Assembly: GCA_016839585.1 (NCBI GenBank)
Contig: JAEOTZ010000026.1
Coordinates: 1-64,000, forward strand
From: Promethearchaeota archaeon
Lineage (GTDB): Archaea; Asgardarchaeota; Lokiarchaeia; Sigyniarchaeales; SOKP01
DNA: 64,000 bases
Reading direction: 5' to 3'
Below are positions 62,962 through 64,000 of this stretch, one piece after another (the first letter of the stretch is position 1; each line of letters starts with the position of its first letter). Under the pieces are notes generated by a model. It was given only the letters and a program-made list of their open reading frames with translations, did not search any database and was not told where the DNA came from. Both the position numbers and the translations under genes were made by a program.

Positions 62962-63288
62962 ATGGTCATTATAGTAACAACTTCTAATGTTCCATATGGT
63001 AAAGAAAAAGAACTTGCTGAAAAATATCTTGAGGTTTTGAAAAAATACCCTCTCGATAGATCGTTAGAGAAGCCACTTCTCCGTTTGGGAGCAAAAGCTA
63101 CTGAGAAAGGAATTGAAGTAATTTCCATAACAGAAGCTAAAGAAGGAAAATATGAAGAATTAATTAAACGTATTACTAATATGAATCTTGCATACTCAGA
63201 CGTCCCAGGCTACTATTACAAAATAGAAACATATCTCTCAGGAGCAGAAGCGCTACCTATGATCGGGTTATCGATGCCTGAAGAATAA
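62962..63288 (+). CDS. Small alpha/beta protein of unknown function
   Basis: The 108-residue protein begins VIIVTTSNVPYGKEKELAEKYL and has two alpha/beta units (then KGIEVISITEAKEGKYEELI), like a dimeric ferredoxin-fold (Dabb-type) barrel. No catalytic residues stand out. It follows radical SAM copy B by 123 bp in the same direction and has a good GAGGTGAT SD. It could be a partner or binding protein for that enzyme, but that is inference. Confidence 0.75.
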   Translation: MVIIVTTSNVPYGKEKELAEKYLEVLKKYPLDRSLEKPLLRLGAKATEKGIEVISITEAKEGKYEELIKRITNMNLAYSDVPGYYYKIETYLSGAEALPMIGLSMPEE

Positions 63289-63335
63289 CTAAATAAGATA
63301 ATTTTTAAAATTTAAAAATAAAATTTTTTTTCAAA

Positions 63336-64000
63336 TTAATCATTTTGTCTTGGCACAATCGCAGAATCTGAAGTAACTTCTTTTTGGAGCATTTTGAAAG
63401 CATTTTTAGAGGTGGAGAAAGTTTTTGCATTATAATTTTTAACCAAATCAATGAGTTCTTCGTCAAAAACACGCACAAATACTTCAATTTGAGGGTAGCG
63501 TAAGTTAAGTTTAGATGTTAAATAGAGTAATTCATCGAATTCAGACTCGCGTTTCCAACAAATAAATATTTGAGTCACTTCTTTTAAATTCATATGAGTA
63601 CGTAAATCACTTAGAAAGCAAACAAACTCATTTATTATATGTAATTGTTCATTTACTTCAAACTCGATGCCATCATGCTCATCATCAAAAAGAAAAACTT
63701 CACGTCCTGGTTGTTGAGAAAGATGGTAAGCAATTCGATGAGTTAGGCTGTCACGTCCAATTACAATGACATTACCAGTTTTACCAGTTGTCCATTTTTG
63801 GATGCCTTTCATCGCCCACTTTGATGTGGAAAATGAGAATGCGTTAAAAGCTTGTTTAAGATACACCTGTACATGATCTTCAAATGCACGAACATAAATT
63901 TGACATTCTGGATTCATTTTACGAATTTTTTCCGTACAAATTATTGCTACTCTAAAATCCCCAACATTAATGAATACTTCTTTAGCTCTTTTTATATTTG
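63336..64000 (-). CDS. TrkA/RCK-type regulatory protein (start beyond the window)
   Basis: On the minus strand the frame is open past ATG 63917 to the window edge, and the upstream part reads DFRVAIICTEKIRKMN and NPECQIYVRAFE, the end of an RCK Rossmann domain. A second RCK domain (NVIVIGRDSLTHRIAYHL, FVRVFDEELIDLVKNY) follows. RCK/TrkA-N pairs gate K+ channels or transporters. The 5' end and any channel part lie outside the window. In the second nucleotide loop, GRDSLT replaces the usual GxGxxG, so nucleotide binding there is doubtful. Confidence 0.8.
   Translation of the reverse strand, partial: NIKRAKEVFINVGDFRVAIICTEKIRKMNPECQIYVRAFEDHVQVYLKQAFNAFSFSTSKWAMKGIQKWTTGKTGNVIVIGRDSLTHRIAYHLSQQPGREVFLFDDEHDGIEFEVNEQLHIINEFVCFLSDLRTHMNLKEVTQIFICWKRESEFDELLYLTSKLNLRYPQIEVFVRVFDEELIDLVKNYNAKTFSTSKNAFKMLQKEVTSDSAIVPRQND

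Noticed and set aside
1-64000. CRISPR array, insertion sequence or integrated virus
   Set aside because: No regularly spaced repeats, transposase, integrase or capsid genes were seen; the repeats found are within genes or short operators.

Overview
The window is about 70% A+T and reads as a chromosomal segment of an archaeon, most likely an Asgard archaeon of the Lokiarchaeia (Promethearchaeota) kind. The grounds are archaeal TATA-like boxes, a mix of genes with and without Shine-Dalgarno (SD) sequences, a tungsten aldehyde:ferredoxin oxidoreductase and a geranylgeranyl-reductase-like flavoprotein. Eukaryote-like small proteins (tandem SH3, longin/roadblock-like, SET) and surface proteins with a C-terminal IPGY/F + membrane helix + basic tail point the same way. 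The lineage is inferred from gene content only. I see no rRNA, tRNA, CRISPR array, insertion sequence or prophage. Both window ends cut genes: the first CDS lacks its 5' end, and the last (a TrkA/RCK protein on the minus strand) lacks its start.

Layout. 0-5 kb: truncated multidomain surface protein, Cys-rich ferredoxin flanked by a NUDIX gene and a decayed copy of the NUDIX 3' end, a protein phosphatase, and a TetR repressor divergent from a MacB/LolD-FtsX ABC exporter across four copies of a palindromic operator. 7.6-24.4 kb: mostly unknown or housekeeping-like genes, including an LRR-tailed protein, a PH/GRAM-like protein, DUF169, two tandem paralogous amidohydrolases, a DUF3795 protein, a long helical-repeat/TPR protein, a membrane acyltransferase, a geranylgeranyl-reductase-like enzyme, a longin/roadblock-like protein, a thioredoxin with a hairpin in its leader, an HTH protein and a methyltransferase. 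24.5-29.3 kb: ferredoxin followed by four cation transporter genes (CDF, GDT1/UPF0016, FTR1, CaCA exchanger), an apparent metal-homeostasis block. 29.4-41.7 kb: organic acid, lipid or xenobiotic metabolism (acyl-CoA ligase, two SDRs, acetoacetate-decarboxylase-like, GlcD/GlcF-like pair, SRPBCC, old yellow enzyme, hotdog thioesterase, AOR).

42-53 kb: MFS transporter, metallo-beta-lactamase (MBL)-fold hydrolase divergent from a tandem-SH3 protein, two exported IPGY/F-tagged proteins, PIG-L deacetylase, PAP2 phosphatase, a protein with a three-fold repeated unknown domain, a zinc-ribbon membrane protein, and an operon (small ORF, flavin reductase, DUF3795, PNPOx-like, MarR) behind a tandem palindrome at its promoter. 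53.5-64 kb: beta-CASP nuclease, ferredoxin-nitroreductase, and a neighbourhood with two paralogous radical SAM proteins, ThuA-like, two MBL hydrolases, an SDR and a SET-domain protein. One MBL gene and one radical SAM gene there share a nearly identical 45-bp promoter module.

Most worth checking: the radical-SAM/MBL/SET neighbourhood with the duplicated promoter; four genes whose best SD sequence sits in front of an isoleucine codon rather than ATG/GTG/TTG; the tandem-SH3 protein; the triplicated unknown domain; and the two operator arrays.
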